Below are positions 28,121-38,156 of a stretch of DNA of 64,000 nucleotides, one piece after another. A program made the position numbers and the translations under genes. How positions within the stretch are numbered: the stretch's first letter is position 1; every line of letters begins with the position of its first letter. This stretch comes from Allorhizobium borbori (lineage in GTDB: Bacteria > Pseudomonadota > Alphaproteobacteria > Rhizobiales > Rhizobiaceae). The stretch is from the NCBI RefSeq assembly GCF_014196535.1, contig NZ_JACIDU010000019.1, positions 1 to 64,000 on the forward strand. The letters run 5' to 3'. Under the pieces are notes generated by a model. That model was given only the letters and a program-made list of their open reading frames with translations. It was not told the origin of the DNA and did no database searches.

Positions 28121-28180
28121 CCCGACCACCCGAACAGACCAATGGACGCACCCGCGCAATTGTTGCACAATTCGGTCGGG
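28121..28180. promoter_or_regulatory. Divergent control region of the flavoprotein operon and araC
   Basis: CCCGACC (28121-28127) and GGTCGGG (28174-28180) are inverted copies flanking the dyad AATTGT-TGC-ACAATT (28158-28172). All lie between the two divergent start codons (28080 and 28199), so they are good candidates for AraC-type or other regulator binding. Confidence 0.5.
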
Positions 28181-28198
28181 AGACATTCGGGAGGAACA

Positions 28199-29098
28199 AT
28201 GGCGCAGGAAGCGTTGAGCGGTATTCCGCATTACTATCTCTATGGCGATCAAGGCGCGGATGTCGAACTCGACTTCCTGCACATGGAACCGATCCGCGAC
28301 CGCTCCGGCCCCCATGATTGGAGAATTCGTCCGCACACACACCCTGACCACATGCAGGTTCTGCTGGTGAAAAGCGGCGGCGGCACGATCCGCATGGAAG
28401 AGCAGATCCTGCCCATTCCGGTGCCCGGCATTCTTGTCGTGCCCGCCGGAATCGTCCACCAGATCGACTTCAACCCCGGCACGGACGGGTTTGTGGTGAC
28501 GGCAGCACTCGGGTGCCTCAAGACGGCTGCCGCTTCCGATCCACGCCTGTTGAAGGCGGCGGAACGGCCTGCCGTCTATCCGCTGGAGGGCACCGGCGTC
28601 AGCATCCCCGCGGTCATCGACACGTTCGAGTGGCTGCACCGCGAATTCATCTGGTCGGCGCCGGGCCGCCGCACGGCGATCATGGCGCAATACATGCGCA
28701 TTCTCGTCGTGATGCTGCGCCTCAATGTCACCCATGACGACCCCGGCATCGCCGCGCCCGACCGGGATTACGATCTGCTGGTGCGCTATCGCGCGCTGCT
28801 TGAGGCCCATTTCCGCAGCGAGCGCTCGCTTGTATTCTACGCCAATGATCTGGCCGTGACGCAGGCACGTCTCAACGCTGCCTGCAAGGCACGCGCCGGC
28901 AAGACGGCCTCCGACCTGCTCTACGAGCGCATCGTTATCGAAGCGAAGCGCTATCTCGTCTATACCGAAAGCAGCGTGGCGCAGGTGGCGCATCTGACGG
29001 GCTTCGACGATCCCGCCTATTTCAACCGCTTCTTCACCCAGCGGGTCGGCGTTTCGCCGGGTGCCTTCCGCAAGCAGGCGCTTCACCAGGAAGCGTGA
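28199..29098 (+). CDS. AraC-family activator, probable PobR/PobC type
   Basis: 299-residue regulator with an N-terminal cupin ligand domain (about 30-130; RPHTHPDHMQVLLVKSG) and a C-terminal AraC double helix-turn-helix (about 200-295; VAQVAHLTGFDDPAYFNRFF). The composition resembles PobR/PobC, which activate pobA in response to 4-hydroxybenzoate. It lies before the NIPSNAP gene and pobA on the same strand and is divergent from the flavoprotein operon, so it may tie the two together. ATG 28199 is preceded by GGGAGG; an upstream ATG at 28142 lies in the control region. Confidence 0.87.
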   Translation: MAQEALSGIPHYYLYGDQGADVELDFLHMEPIRDRSGPHDWRIRPHTHPDHMQVLLVKSGGGTIRMEEQILPIPVPGILVVPAGIVHQIDFNPGTDGFVVTAALGCLKTAAASDPRLLKAAERPAVYPLEGTGVSIPAVIDTFEWLHREFIWSAPGRRTAIMAQYMRILVVMLRLNVTHDDPGIAAPDRDYDLLVRYRALLEAHFRSERSLVFYANDLAVTQARLNAACKARAGKTASDLLYERIVIEAKRYLVYTESSVAQVAHLTGFDDPAYFNRFFTQRVGVSPGAFRKQALHQEA

Positions 29099-29192
29099 CA
29101 CGGCCCCTCCGGGTATCGTCCAATCTTTCCGACGCTCCGTCCATTTCTAAAATCGCCTCCCTTGGTCAGTTTGCCGGGCAGGGGAGGACGAC

Positions 29193-29756
29193 ATGATCCA
29201 TGAATGGCGAAGCTACCGGCTGAAACCCGGCGCGGCACCCACCTATCTGGCACTTCTGGCCGATGAGGGCCTGCCGCTCGTGACCCGTCACCTGCCGATG
29301 ACCGGCTACTGGTTGGGCGAAACCGGGCCGCTCAACACCATTCACCACTTGTGGAGCTATGCGGACTGGACCGAGCGCGAAGCCTGCCGGGCAACGCTCG
29401 CCACCGAAGAGGCATGGGTAAACGGTTTCATTCCCCGCGCCTTCGCGCTGGTGGAAGAGCAGGAAAACCGCTTCCTGCGGGCCTCCACCTCATCGCACGT
29501 TTTCGATGAAGTGCTGCGGCAGCGGCGCAATCCGCACCCGGCCCGTGAGCCTGGTGCGCCACTCTTCGCCCCGTCCGCTTCTGCGCTCGTCACCGGTCTT
29601 GCCGTCAATGGCGCAGTCGCTGTGTTCGATGTGCTGTCGGGTGCGCCGTCCGGCCCGCTGTCCCTTCTGCCGCGCAGCAGCGATCCCGTGGCCGCCGAAC
29701 CGGTTTCCGGCACGGGCCATATCGTGCTGCGCCCGCTTGCCTTTTCACCGCTTTGA
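29193..29756 (+). CDS. NIPSNAP-family protein 1
   Basis: 187-residue protein with an N-terminal NIPSNAP/dimeric alpha-beta-barrel domain (IHEWRSYRLKPGAAPTYLAL; HHLWSYADWTEREA). NIPSNAP proteins have no settled catalytic role; bacterial ones often accompany oxidoreductases. The C-terminal half (from about 110) is less conserved in appearance and contains no recognised motif. It lies 21 bases before pobA and probably shares its transcript. A second NIPSNAP gene ends the other flavoprotein operon at 31936-32547. Confidence 0.75.
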   Translation: MIHEWRSYRLKPGAAPTYLALLADEGLPLVTRHLPMTGYWLGETGPLNTIHHLWSYADWTEREACRATLATEEAWVNGFIPRAFALVEEQENRFLRASTSSHVFDEVLRQRRNPHPAREPGAPLFAPSASALVTGLAVNGAVAVFDVLSGAPSGPLSLLPRSSDPVAAEPVSGTGHIVLRPLAFSPL

Positions 29757-30944
<1,188 letters not shown>

Positions 30945-30967
30945 CAGTCGACAATGTTTTCGGGAAC

Positions 30968-30999
30968 GCCGCAGGTGCACCCGCGCTTGCGGCTTTTTT
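30968..30999 (+). terminator. Intrinsic terminator after pobA
   Basis: GCCGCA (30968-30973) and TGCGGC (30988-30993) form a stem around a loop that itself contains GGTGCACC, and TTTTTT follows directly. Confidence 0.75.
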
Positions 31000-31057
31000 G
31001 CCGTTTACGCAGCGGCAAGGCGAATGCGCTTGACTGGTCAGTCTCTTGCGTCAAAAC

Positions 31058-31072
31058 TGGAATGACAATCCA
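31058..31072. promoter_or_regulatory. IclR-type operator before the iclR gene
   Basis: TGGAATGACAATCCA, extended to CTGGA-N7-TCCAG, lies 13 bases before the chosen iclR start. It resembles the TGGAAA-N3-TTTCCA shape of IclR-family sites and recurs nearly unchanged at three other promoters in this window. Just upstream is a second dyad, GACTG-GT-CAGTC (31032-31043). Confidence 0.6.
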
Positions 31073-31085
31073 GATTGGAAAACGC

Positions 31086-31880
31086 ATGAGCACTCTCGAA
31101 AAATCCCTCACCATTATCGAGCTTCTGGCGGCAAAGCCGGCTGGCTTGTCCGTTTCCGCCATCGCAAACCAGGTTAACCAGCCGGCCAGCGGCGTGCATC
31201 GCACGCTTAACGAATTGATCCGGCTGGGTTATGTGCGTCAGGTGCAGGATCAGGGCGATTACGCGCTGACCATGAAACTCGCAGCACTTGGCGTCGGCTT
31301 TCTCGGGCGAACCGGTGTCGGCGACGTGGCACAACCCATCCTTGATCGATTGGCGCAAATCAGCGGTGAGTTGATTCGTCTTTCGGTGATCGATGGCGAC
31401 GACCTGATCTGGGTGGCGGTGGCGCAGGGCGCGACCAGCGGCTTGCGCTATGACCCCGGTCAGGAACAGGGAGTGGTCGTGCATCTGGCCTCAAGCTCCG
31501 GGGGTCAGGCCTGGCTTGCCTCCATGTCGGACGAGGAAGCACTCGAACGCGTATCCCGGCAAGGCCTCACCCGCGCCGGCGCGACCAGTGGGCCCGGCGC
31601 GCCCCGCACCATTGCCGAGCTTCTCGCCATTCTTGCGGAAACCCGCCAACGCGGCTACGCGGTTTCCGTCAACAGCTATATCATCGGCATGGCCGCCATG
31701 GCCGTTCCCATCATGAACGGCGACAAGGCCGTGAGCTGCCTTTCCATCGCCGGTCCCGCCGTGCGCATGACGGTTGAACGCATGGCCGAGCTCGCGCCGC
31801 ATCTGATGCAGGCAGCGCAGGAAATCGGCATTGCCGCCAGCGGTTCACGCTACTTCCCCGGCCTGCACAAAAGCGCATGA
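31086..31880 (+). CDS. IclR-family transcriptional regulator
   Basis: 264-residue regulator with an N-terminal winged helix (LEKSLTIIELLAAKPAGLSV, VNQPASGVHRTLNELIRLGY) and an IclR effector domain (about 80-255, ending ISIAGPAVRM-like LSIAGPAVRMTVERMAEL). IclR proteins of this group often control aromatic and shikimate catabolism (PcaR, PobR, PcaU). I chose the ATG at 31086 because earlier in-frame starts (31062 and beyond) overlap the candidate operator. It is convergent with the NIPSNAP2 operon across a strong terminator. Confidence 0.88.
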   Translation: MSTLEKSLTIIELLAAKPAGLSVSAIANQVNQPASGVHRTLNELIRLGYVRQVQDQGDYALTMKLAALGVGFLGRTGVGDVAQPILDRLAQISGELIRLSVIDGDDLIWVAVAQGATSGLRYDPGQEQGVVVHLASSSGGQAWLASMSDEEALERVSRQGLTRAGATSGPGAPRTIAELLAILAETRQRGYAVSVNSYIIGMAAMAVPIMNGDKAVSCLSIAGPAVRMTVERMAELAPHLMQAAQEIGIAASGSRYFPGLHKSA

Positions 31881-31885
31881 ACGCA

Positions 31886-31918
31886 AAAGGCCCGCACCGT
31901 GGGGATGCGGGCCTTTTC
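31886..31918. terminator. Bidirectional intrinsic terminator
   Basis: AAAAGGCCCGCA and TGCGGGCCTTTT form a 12-bp stem with a 9-base loop, flanked by A and T runs, between convergent iclR and NIPSNAP2. Confidence 0.9.
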
Positions 31919-31935
31919 ATTTCACTGGCTGACGC

Positions 31936-32547
31936 TCACTTCAGCGGCGAGTTCGCCGTCGGGAAAGCAATGGTCGAGCGCATGTCGGTTGTCAGCCAGT
32001 CCGGCCCACCCTTCGGCGGCCACACGCCCTGCGCCACGGAATCCGCACGGATCTGACCGCGTTCGTTGACGGATGAGAAAGGCCAGATATGCGTCATGCG
32101 CGGCTTGCCGTCGATACCGTACATGCAGATGGTGAGCTTCGAAAGTTCGGTGCGCGCGGGAACCGCCGCTTCCCAAGCCTTGATCGTCGGCTCCAGACCG
32201 CCGGTCTTCAGCACATAGGTGCGGAATTCATAAGCCGGGCCGAAGCTGCCGGTTTCGACCGGCGGCAGGAACGGAAACGGTGCATAACCTTCGAGTTCCA
32301 GACCCGTCAGCCATTCCGAAGAGCCAAAAGGATTGGCGGCGCGCAGCGTGCGGTCGCGTTCGCTGTCATAGTCGGCCACGGTGTCGAAACCGCGGAACAC
32401 CAGCACGCGGTTCAACGTGCCGATATCGGCATAGAAGATGCCGAGGAGCTTGCCCTTGCCTTCGGAAGCAAACGCTTCGATGGCGGGCGCCGCCTTGGCG
32501 GCCGCTCCCATTGTCGTAGAAAGTGTCGCGATTTCATAGCGTTGCAT
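31936..32547 (-). CDS. NIPSNAP-family protein 2
   Basis: 203-residue protein with two NIPSNAP-like halves: QRYEIATLSTTMGAAAKAAPA at the start and YEFRTYVLKTGGLEPTIKAW from about residue 105. It also carries WPFSSVNERGQIRADSVAQG near the C-terminus. No catalytic residues are recognised. Its start overlaps the flavoprotein 2 stop by 14 bases, with AAAGGAC before the ATG, so it is tied to that operon. Pairing of NIPSNAP proteins with these flavoproteins at two places argues for a shared role. Confidence 0.78.
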   Translation of the reverse strand: MQRYEIATLSTTMGAAAKAAPAIEAFASEGKGKLLGIFYADIGTLNRVLVFRGFDTVADYDSERDRTLRAANPFGSSEWLTGLELEGYAPFPFLPPVETGSFGPAYEFRTYVLKTGGLEPTIKAWEAAVPARTELSKLTICMYGIDGKPRMTHIWPFSSVNERGQIRADSVAQGVWPPKGGPDWLTTDMRSTIAFPTANSPLK

Positions 32548-34294
32548 TTTTCGTCCTTTCATCCGTCATTACGCCGGAAACCGTCTCCGGCTGATCCGTG
32601 AGTTTACCGGCGGCGTGCTTGGCTACACGCCAGCCGAAGACCATGGCCGGGCCGATGGTGGTGCCCGGTCCGGGATAGGTGCCACGGAAGATCGAGGCGA
32701 GGTCGTTGCCACAAGCATAGAGGCCGGCAATCGGCTCGCCTTCCTCGTTCAGCACCCGGCCGAATTCGTCGCCGGCAAGCCCGGCGCTGGAGGCGAGATC
32801 GGCGGGGCGCACCGCCATCGCGTAATAGGGACCGGCACCGACCGGGCCGAGGCAGGGGTTGGAACCACCGGCCTCCGCATCGCCGTTGAAACGGTTCACG
32901 ACGCTGGAGCCTCGCCCGAAGGCCTCATCGACACCCGTTGAGGCCGAACGGTTATAGGCCTCGACCGTCTCTGCCAGCACCTTCGCATCGCAGCCGAGCC
33001 TGCCCGCAAGCTCGGCGAGCGTCTTCGCCTCGATGACATAACCGGCCTTCAGCATCGCCGCGAGATTGCCAGCGCCTGGCAGGATCATGCCCATGCCATA
33101 GCGGCGCATGAACGCTGCATCGCAGACGAGATGCGCGGGGATCGCGCCGGTGGCGATCTGACCCATGGCGAAATCGTGGTAGGAATTGGCCTCGTTGACG
33201 AAACGCTTTCCCTTCGCATCCACAGCGAACAGGCCCGGCTTGGCGCGGTCGAGAATGATATGCGGCCACACCGCCAGCGAACCGTCCGGGCGCGTGTAGG
33301 AAGAGCACGGCATCCACAAGGCCGGGCTGTCGCCGCCATCGTCGAAACGTGCGCCGACGGCCATGGCCACATCGGCGCCGTCGCCGGTATTCGTCTGCGG
33401 ACCCAGCGCATAATCACGGGTGCCCGCCGGGAAGAGCCGTTCGCGAATCTTGCGGTTCCAGCAGATGCCGCCGGTGGCCAGCACGACGCCCTTGCGAGCG
33501 CGGATGCGGCGGGTGCCCGTCGGTCCTTCCAGCACCGCGCCAACGACGCGACCATCTTCGATCATCAACTCCCTGACGCCGGATTCGAAGAGAACCGGCA
33601 CCTTCGCCTTGCGCAGGCTATAGAGAAGCCGGGCCACCAGCGCATTGCCCATCAGCAGCCGCGTGCCGCGTTTGTAGCTCACCCTATCCAGCACATACCC
33701 CCCGACAATGCCAAGCGTGCTGCGCAAATTGGCAAGCGAGGCAAAGGGCGAAAGCAGCGCGCCGAGTTCGTTGCGCCCCACCATCATGCCGCCAAGGCCC
33801 ATGAATTCACGGCGCGGCGGGCGCACACGGTCAAAATCCTCGCGCCCGAGCAGCTTGCCATCGAACATGACCGGGCCGAGCGCGCGACCGCCATAGGCGG
33901 CCCCCGGCCCGTCAAGATAATCAGGATGCGCGGCAGCAGCGACGAACTTGACATCCGTCTTGCGGTCCAGTTCCTCGATGGCTGCGCGGCCCGATGCCAG
34001 AAACGCTTCCCGAAGACGCGCGCCGCCGCGATTGGCGACCACGGATTCCAGAAAGGCGCGCGCGTCTTCCACCTTGTCCGGCACGCCAGCCTGTTCGGAA
34101 AGATGTGTTCCCGGCACCCAGGTGGTGCCGCCGGACGTCGATGTCGTCCCTCCCACCTGTGCGGTCTTTTCGGCGAGAACGACGTTCAACCCTTCAAGCG
34201 CTGCAACCAGCGCTGCCGTCATGCCACCGGCGCCCGCGCCGCAGACAAGAAGGTCGACCTCTTCCATCGTCTCAGCCTTTCTTTCACCCGGCAT
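32534..34294 (-). CDS. Ketosteroid-dehydrogenase-like FAD flavoprotein 2
   Basis: 586-residue paralogue of flavoprotein 1: FAD motif VCGAGAGGMTAALVAALEGL near residue 18, LAEKTAQVGGTTSTSGGTTW, and TYPGPGTTIGPAMVFGW near the C-terminus, the closest in the window to the ketosteroid dehydrogenase YPGPG pattern. Expected reaction: FAD-linked alpha,beta-dehydrogenation of a cyclic ketone. Start 34294 follows GGGAGGAAAGAGA and overlaps the end of flavoprotein 3 by 11 bases; an ATG at 34267 would also retain the FAD motif. Substrate unknown. Confidence 0.87.
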   Translation of the reverse strand: MPGERKAETMEEVDLLVCGAGAGGMTAALVAALEGLNVVLAEKTAQVGGTTSTSGGTTWVPGTHLSEQAGVPDKVEDARAFLESVVANRGGARLREAFLASGRAAIEELDRKTDVKFVAAAAHPDYLDGPGAAYGGRALGPVMFDGKLLGREDFDRVRPPRREFMGLGGMMVGRNELGALLSPFASLANLRSTLGIVGGYVLDRVSYKRGTRLLMGNALVARLLYSLRKAKVPVLFESGVRELMIEDGRVVGAVLEGPTGTRRIRARKGVVLATGGICWNRKIRERLFPAGTRDYALGPQTNTGDGADVAMAVGARFDDGGDSPALWMPCSSYTRPDGSLAVWPHIILDRAKPGLFAVDAKGKRFVNEANSYHDFAMGQIATGAIPAHLVCDAAFMRRYGMGMILPGAGNLAAMLKAGYVIEAKTLAELAGRLGCDAKVLAETVEAYNRSASTGVDEAFGRGSSVVNRFNGDAEAGGSNPCLGPVGAGPYYAMAVRPADLASSAGLAGDEFGRVLNEEGEPIAGLYACGNDLASIFRGTYPGPGTTIGPAMVFGWRVAKHAAGKLTDQPETVSGVMTDERTKNATL

Positions 34295-36050
34295 TCTCTT
34301 TCCTCCCGTAGCGTTCATCTTCCGCCTCATCGCCTCCTGCGATGGTTTCGGCGGCAATAAATCCGAAGGTCATGGCAGGGCCGAGCGTGATACCGCCGCT
34401 CGGATAATGCCCGCCCATGATGCTGTTCATGTCGTTGCCGGCGGCGAAGAGGCCGGGGATCGGCACGCCCGAGCCGTCGAGCACACGCGCCTTCTCATCC
34501 GCCTCGATGCCGGCAAAGGTGCCAAGGCTGCCCGGCACCACCTTCACCGCGTAGAACGGTCCGGTCTCTATGGGCGCGAGGCAGGGGTTGGGCCTGTGGT
34601 CCGGATCACCCTGAACCCGCTGGTAAGGTGTGACGCCACGATGGAACGCGGGGTCTTCGCCGCGTGCGGCATGTCTGTTGAACGTTTCAACCGTCTGCTT
34701 CAAGCCGACGGGGTCGATGCCACAACGTTGCGCCAGAGCCTCGATGCTCGATGCCTCGATCAGATAGCCGTTACGGAGAAAGGCGCCGATCGGCACCGGC
34801 GCAGGCTTGACCGCGCCGAGGCCGTAGCGCCGCAGGAACCGGCGGTCGCAGATCAACCAGGAAACGGCCGGCTGACCGGGCTGCGTGGCCGCGATCATTT
34901 CGCGGACATAGTCATGATAGGGGCCGCCCTCATCGACAAAGCGCTTGCCAGCCGCCGTCACGGCGATGATGCCCGGTTTGCCGCGTTCCACCAGATGGGG
35001 AAAACGCCCGACACTGCCATCCGCACGCGGCACGAGCGAAACCGGTGCATAGGCGGCGGCATGGGCGAGCGTGGAAGAAACCCGCGCGCCCGCGCTTTCC
35101 GCAAGCCGCAAACCATCGCCACTATTGGTCTCTGGAGCCGCAGAGCTATGCGCGGTACCCGCCTGCACATGCGGCAAAAGATCGTTCAGGCGTTTCGGGT
35201 CATGCGGAAAACCGCCAGCCGCCAGCACAACGCCACGCCGGGCGATGACGCTGACGCGACCGGACCGGGTTTCCAGCACGGCGCCGGTAACGCGGCGCCC
35301 GTCACGGATCAGTTCACGGGCCGGCGCGCTCGACCACAGCGCAACGCCCCGGTCGGCTGCCGAGCGCAGGAGCCGGGCAATCAGGGCGTTGCCATTGACG
35401 AGCTGCATGGCCCGGCGATGAACAGCCAGATCGCGCAGATGGATCAGCACACGACGCGTTACATAGGTAAACGCCTTTGCAGAGCGCAGCGCCGTCAGGA
35501 ACATGCGCATATCGACACCGGATGCGATGCCCATGCCGAGAAAAGTGGTTTCGGGGATCGGTGAGCGCAGGCTGGCAATCAACGATCCAAGCTCCCGGCC
35601 GTCATAGGGCGTAGCCACCACCGAGCGCCAGCCGGTCGCCGCACCCGGCAGGTTGCCATGGAAATCCGGCACGCCGCTGCCGGGCGTAAAATGCACTTCC
35701 GTGTTCTTTTCGAAGAATTCCAGCATTTTCGGCGCCGCATCGAGATAAGCGTCGATCATCGTCTCGTCGTAATGATTGCCGAGCACGGCGCGCAGATAGG
35801 TTCTTGGCGCCTCCGCCCCCTCACCCTTTCCGGCGGCAACAGCGTGCGGAGCATTCGGCACCCAGAGCCATCCGCCCGAATAGGCACTGGTTCCGCCGAA
35901 GACATCCGCCTTTTCCGCAACGATGACATCAAGGCCACGATGGGCAGCGGCGACCGCGGCGGAAAGGCCGCCGGCACCCGAACCAATCACCAGCACATCA
36001 CACTCCGCGCGGGCGCTCGCCCCCGCGTGATCCGCATCCGTCATGCTCAT
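34284..36050 (-). CDS. Ketosteroid-dehydrogenase-like FAD flavoprotein 3
   Basis: 588-residue third paralogue, with VIGSGAGGLSAAVAAAHRGL, VAEKADVFGGTSAYSGGWLW and HYPSGGITLGPAMTFGF. It is more like flavoprotein 1 than 2 in the C-terminal motif. The two adjacent genes may act in sequence, as two desaturations are needed to turn a cyclohexanone ring into a phenol. GAGGAGG precedes two possible starts, 36050 and 36044. An IclR-type dyad lies about 120-160 bases upstream. Confidence 0.86.
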   Translation of the reverse strand: MSMTDADHAGASARAECDVLVIGSGAGGLSAAVAAAHRGLDVIVAEKADVFGGTSAYSGGWLWVPNAPHAVAAGKGEGAEAPRTYLRAVLGNHYDETMIDAYLDAAPKMLEFFEKNTEVHFTPGSGVPDFHGNLPGAATGWRSVVATPYDGRELGSLIASLRSPIPETTFLGMGIASGVDMRMFLTALRSAKAFTYVTRRVLIHLRDLAVHRRAMQLVNGNALIARLLRSAADRGVALWSSAPARELIRDGRRVTGAVLETRSGRVSVIARRGVVLAAGGFPHDPKRLNDLLPHVQAGTAHSSAAPETNSGDGLRLAESAGARVSSTLAHAAAYAPVSLVPRADGSVGRFPHLVERGKPGIIAVTAAGKRFVDEGGPYHDYVREMIAATQPGQPAVSWLICDRRFLRRYGLGAVKPAPVPIGAFLRNGYLIEASSIEALAQRCGIDPVGLKQTVETFNRHAARGEDPAFHRGVTPYQRVQGDPDHRPNPCLAPIETGPFYAVKVVPGSLGTFAGIEADEKARVLDGSGVPIPGLFAAGNDMNSIMGGHYPSGGITLGPAMTFGFIAAETIAGGDEAEDERYGRKENAG

Positions 36051-36170
36051 CCGCCTCCTCTGGGAGCACGAACCGGCCCGGCGCACAAAACCGGGCAGGT
36101 CCGTCATTCTGCCGGAAAGGAACCCTCCTCCAGGGCCAACCCTTACCGTTCTCCATCACCTTTATACATA

Positions 36171-36209
36171 AAATGGAATATTATTCAAAATAATAATTTC
36201 ATTCCATTT
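36171..36209. promoter_or_regulatory. 39-bp dyad upstream of flavoprotein 3
   Basis: AAATGGAA (36171-36178) and TTCCATTT (36202-36209) are inverted copies with exactly the same 39-bp span as at 18868-18906. The interior is very AT-rich. It overlaps the stop of the preceding gene and lies upstream of flavoprotein 3. Confidence 0.6.
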
Positions 36210-37020
36210 ATAACGTCTCAATGACGTGACGTGCGGCAGCCAGAGCCTGAACGGCGCGTTCGCGGGGCGTCAGACGTCGCATGAGATCGGCCGAAGCAAT
36301 CTCGACACTCACCGGAACATCGTCCGGCAGGGCACGAACGAAGGAGTGGAGGTCAATACCGCCCTCGCCCGGCAGAAGACGTCCGCCACGGGCAATCGCA
36401 ATCAGTCCGGCATCGCTCGGATCGTACTCGGCCGGTGCATCGCAGATCTGGAAATAGTGGATACGCTCATGCGCAATACGTTTCAGATCATCCGGGTCGC
36501 GGCCGGTTCTGTCCCAATGCAGCGCGTCCGCCAGAACGCCGCCGGAGGGCTGGCCGGCCGCCTCGACAATCGCGAGCGCCTGCGCCGCGTTACGCACGCC
36601 GGTCCAGGGCATGAATTCGAGATCGGAGGTCAATCCGTAGCCTGCCGCCAGTTCTGCAAAGGCCGCGAAGGTCTGGGTCAGCCGGCTGTGGTCGGTATCG
36701 TCTCCGGCCACGAGGATTTTTGAAGCGCCCAGCGCCTGTGCGCACTCGAGAAAGGGCTTGAAATCGCCCGGCCGGGTCTCGGGCTTGAGACGCACAATCT
36801 CGACATCGCCCACACTGATACCGGTCTCCGCGAGTGCCGCCTGCGCGTCGGCCAGCACCGCCTTGTCGGTAAGGATCGGATAAGGGCCTTCACCGCTTGC
36901 AGCGGCTGGCAGCAACCTAAGGCCGACACTGGTATAGCCGGTTTCCGCCGCGACGCGGATGGCTTCAGCCGGCGCAAGATCGGCAACAGTCAAAAAGGCG
37001 AGAGAAAACTGTCTTGTCAT
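36208..37020 (-). CDS. TIM-barrel sugar-phosphate-isomerase-like protein, possible second dehydroshikimate dehydratase
   Basis: 270-residue AP-endonuclease-2/xylose-isomerase-like TIM barrel, a single-domain relative of the N-terminal half of QuiC. Likely metal ligands appear in order: DLEFMPW (Glu), LADALHWD (Asp/His), YFQICDAP (Gln) and SVEIASAD (Glu). These match the four-ligand layout of 3-dehydroshikimate dehydratases, but the same layout serves isomerases and epimerases. The gene follows an aroE-like gene by 8 bases, so the pair may oxidise and then dehydrate or isomerise a ring acid. Start 37020 is chosen over 37032 for the MTRQFSLAFLTV opening. Confidence 0.78.
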   Translation of the reverse strand: MTRQFSLAFLTVADLAPAEAIRVAAETGYTSVGLRLLPAAASGEGPYPILTDKAVLADAQAALAETGISVGDVEIVRLKPETRPGDFKPFLECAQALGASKILVAGDDTDHSRLTQTFAAFAELAAGYGLTSDLEFMPWTGVRNAAQALAIVEAAGQPSGGVLADALHWDRTGRDPDDLKRIAHERIHYFQICDAPAEYDPSDAGLIAIARGGRLLPGEGGIDLHSFVRALPDDVPVSVEIASADLMRRLTPRERAVQALAAARHVIETL

Positions 37021-37028
37021 GACCGGCC

Positions 37029-37820
37029 TCACTTCGCGCAGAGATAGTCGACCATGAGATCGCGAACTTCGACGAACATATCGACGCCGGTAATAGCGCC
37101 GCAGCCGATTTCGCGGGCACGCGCCACAAGCGGGGAAACCGCCGGCTGGGTAATGACTTCACCGATAAACATGTTAGCGGTCAGCTTGTCGCCATCGAAA
37201 GGCAGGGCGTCGCCCTCGCGCATGCCGGCAGGAGTGGCATTCACCACCACGTCAAAGCCGGTCGGATCGGCACTGCCGGCATAGACCCTTGCCTTGCCCA
37301 GCGACGCAAGCCGCCCGATCAGCGCATTGCGGCGTGCTTCGTCCATTTCATGGATCGCAAGCTCGGAGACGCCGGCAAGAACCAGCGCATGCGCAATCGC
37401 ACTGCCTGCACCACCGGCACCGGCGAGGATCGCCCGCTTGCCGTCCAGCACACAGCCGGCTTTCTTGAGCGCCGAAACATGACCCAGACCGTCGAACATG
37501 TCGCCCTCCCAGCCTGTCGGCGTGCGCCGCAGCGTATTGACGGCGCCGAGAAAGGCGGCGCGCTCGGAAAGCCGATCGGCCATGGTGACGGCTGCAATCT
37601 TGTGCGGCACGGTGATGATGACACCGTCGAGATTCTGGAGGGCCTTCAGACCGGACCAGCATGTCTCCAGATCCTCCGGCGCAACATGACCCGGAATGCA
37701 CAGCGCGTTCAGCCCGCGCGCCTGCAGCATTTCACTGACGCCGGCTGGGGACTTCACCTGGGCAATCGGATCACCGATCACAAAGCACAGGCGCGAAGCG
37801 CCGTTCAGTTCCAGATTCAT
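37029..37820 (-). CDS. Shikimate-dehydrogenase-like paralogue 3
   Basis: 263-residue member of a divergent branch of the shikimate dehydrogenase family. The catalytic Lys74 (ITVPHK), Asn95 and Asp110 (MFDGLG) are kept. The shikimate clamp is altered to QVKSP, so one Ser is replaced by Val and NTD by MFD, which suggests a different ring acid. Strand 2 ends IHEMD (acidic), predicting NAD. The start at 37820 has GGAGG 8 bases upstream; ATG codons at 37823 and 37835 are alternatives. A candidate IclR operator abuts it. Confidence 0.85.
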   Translation of the reverse strand: MNLELNGASRLCFVIGDPIAQVKSPAGVSEMLQARGLNALCIPGHVAPEDLETCWSGLKALQNLDGVIITVPHKIAAVTMADRLSERAAFLGAVNTLRRTPTGWEGDMFDGLGHVSALKKAGCVLDGKRAILAGAGGAGSAIAHALVLAGVSELAIHEMDEARRNALIGRLASLGKARVYAGSADPTGFDVVVNATPAGMREGDALPFDGDKLTANMFIGEVITQPAVSPLVARAREIGCGAITGVDMFVEVRDLMVDYLCAK

Positions 37821-37833
37821 CATTTCCTCCTCC

Positions 37834-37879
37834 ATAAAATGTGAATGTCATTTCATTATTGAATACACATCCATTTTAT
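37834..37879. promoter_or_regulatory. Dyad operator before aroE-like gene 3
   Basis: ATAAAATG (37834-37841) and CATTTTAT (37872-37879) are perfect inverted copies. Inside are GTGAATGTCATTTCA (37841-37855) and TTGAATACACATCCA (37859-37873), both related to the 15-bp motif before iclR. The site lies 14-59 bases before the chosen start codon. Confidence 0.6.
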
Positions 37880-38156
37880 GATCGTCCAGAGGAGATTTGC
37901 TGCCAGCCGGTGAAGTAGCCGTCCCTGCGCCACACCAACTTGCTCCGCAGGCGCCAGAGCGCGCGGAAAGGGACGATCACAGGGCAAGGCAATAAATGGA
38001 AGTAGCAAGAAGCGCACATGCGCCCCAAGATCTGATACCCGCTCTTATGCTAAAAGCAGCAGACGGGGTGGCGGCAAACGGCCGCGAGTCTCAGAAAGCC
38101 GATGAGATTTTGCGCAAAACGACAGCCCCTTGCGCCAAAGCAAGGGTCAACACGCC
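37880..38156. other. Gap without a recognised gene
   Basis: With the following hairpin this is a 330-base gap between the aroE-like promoter and the end of gntR. No frame resembles a protein and I see no RNA family. A G-rich stretch with GCGGCAAACGGCCGC (a possible small hairpin) lies near 38076. Confidence 0.4.
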
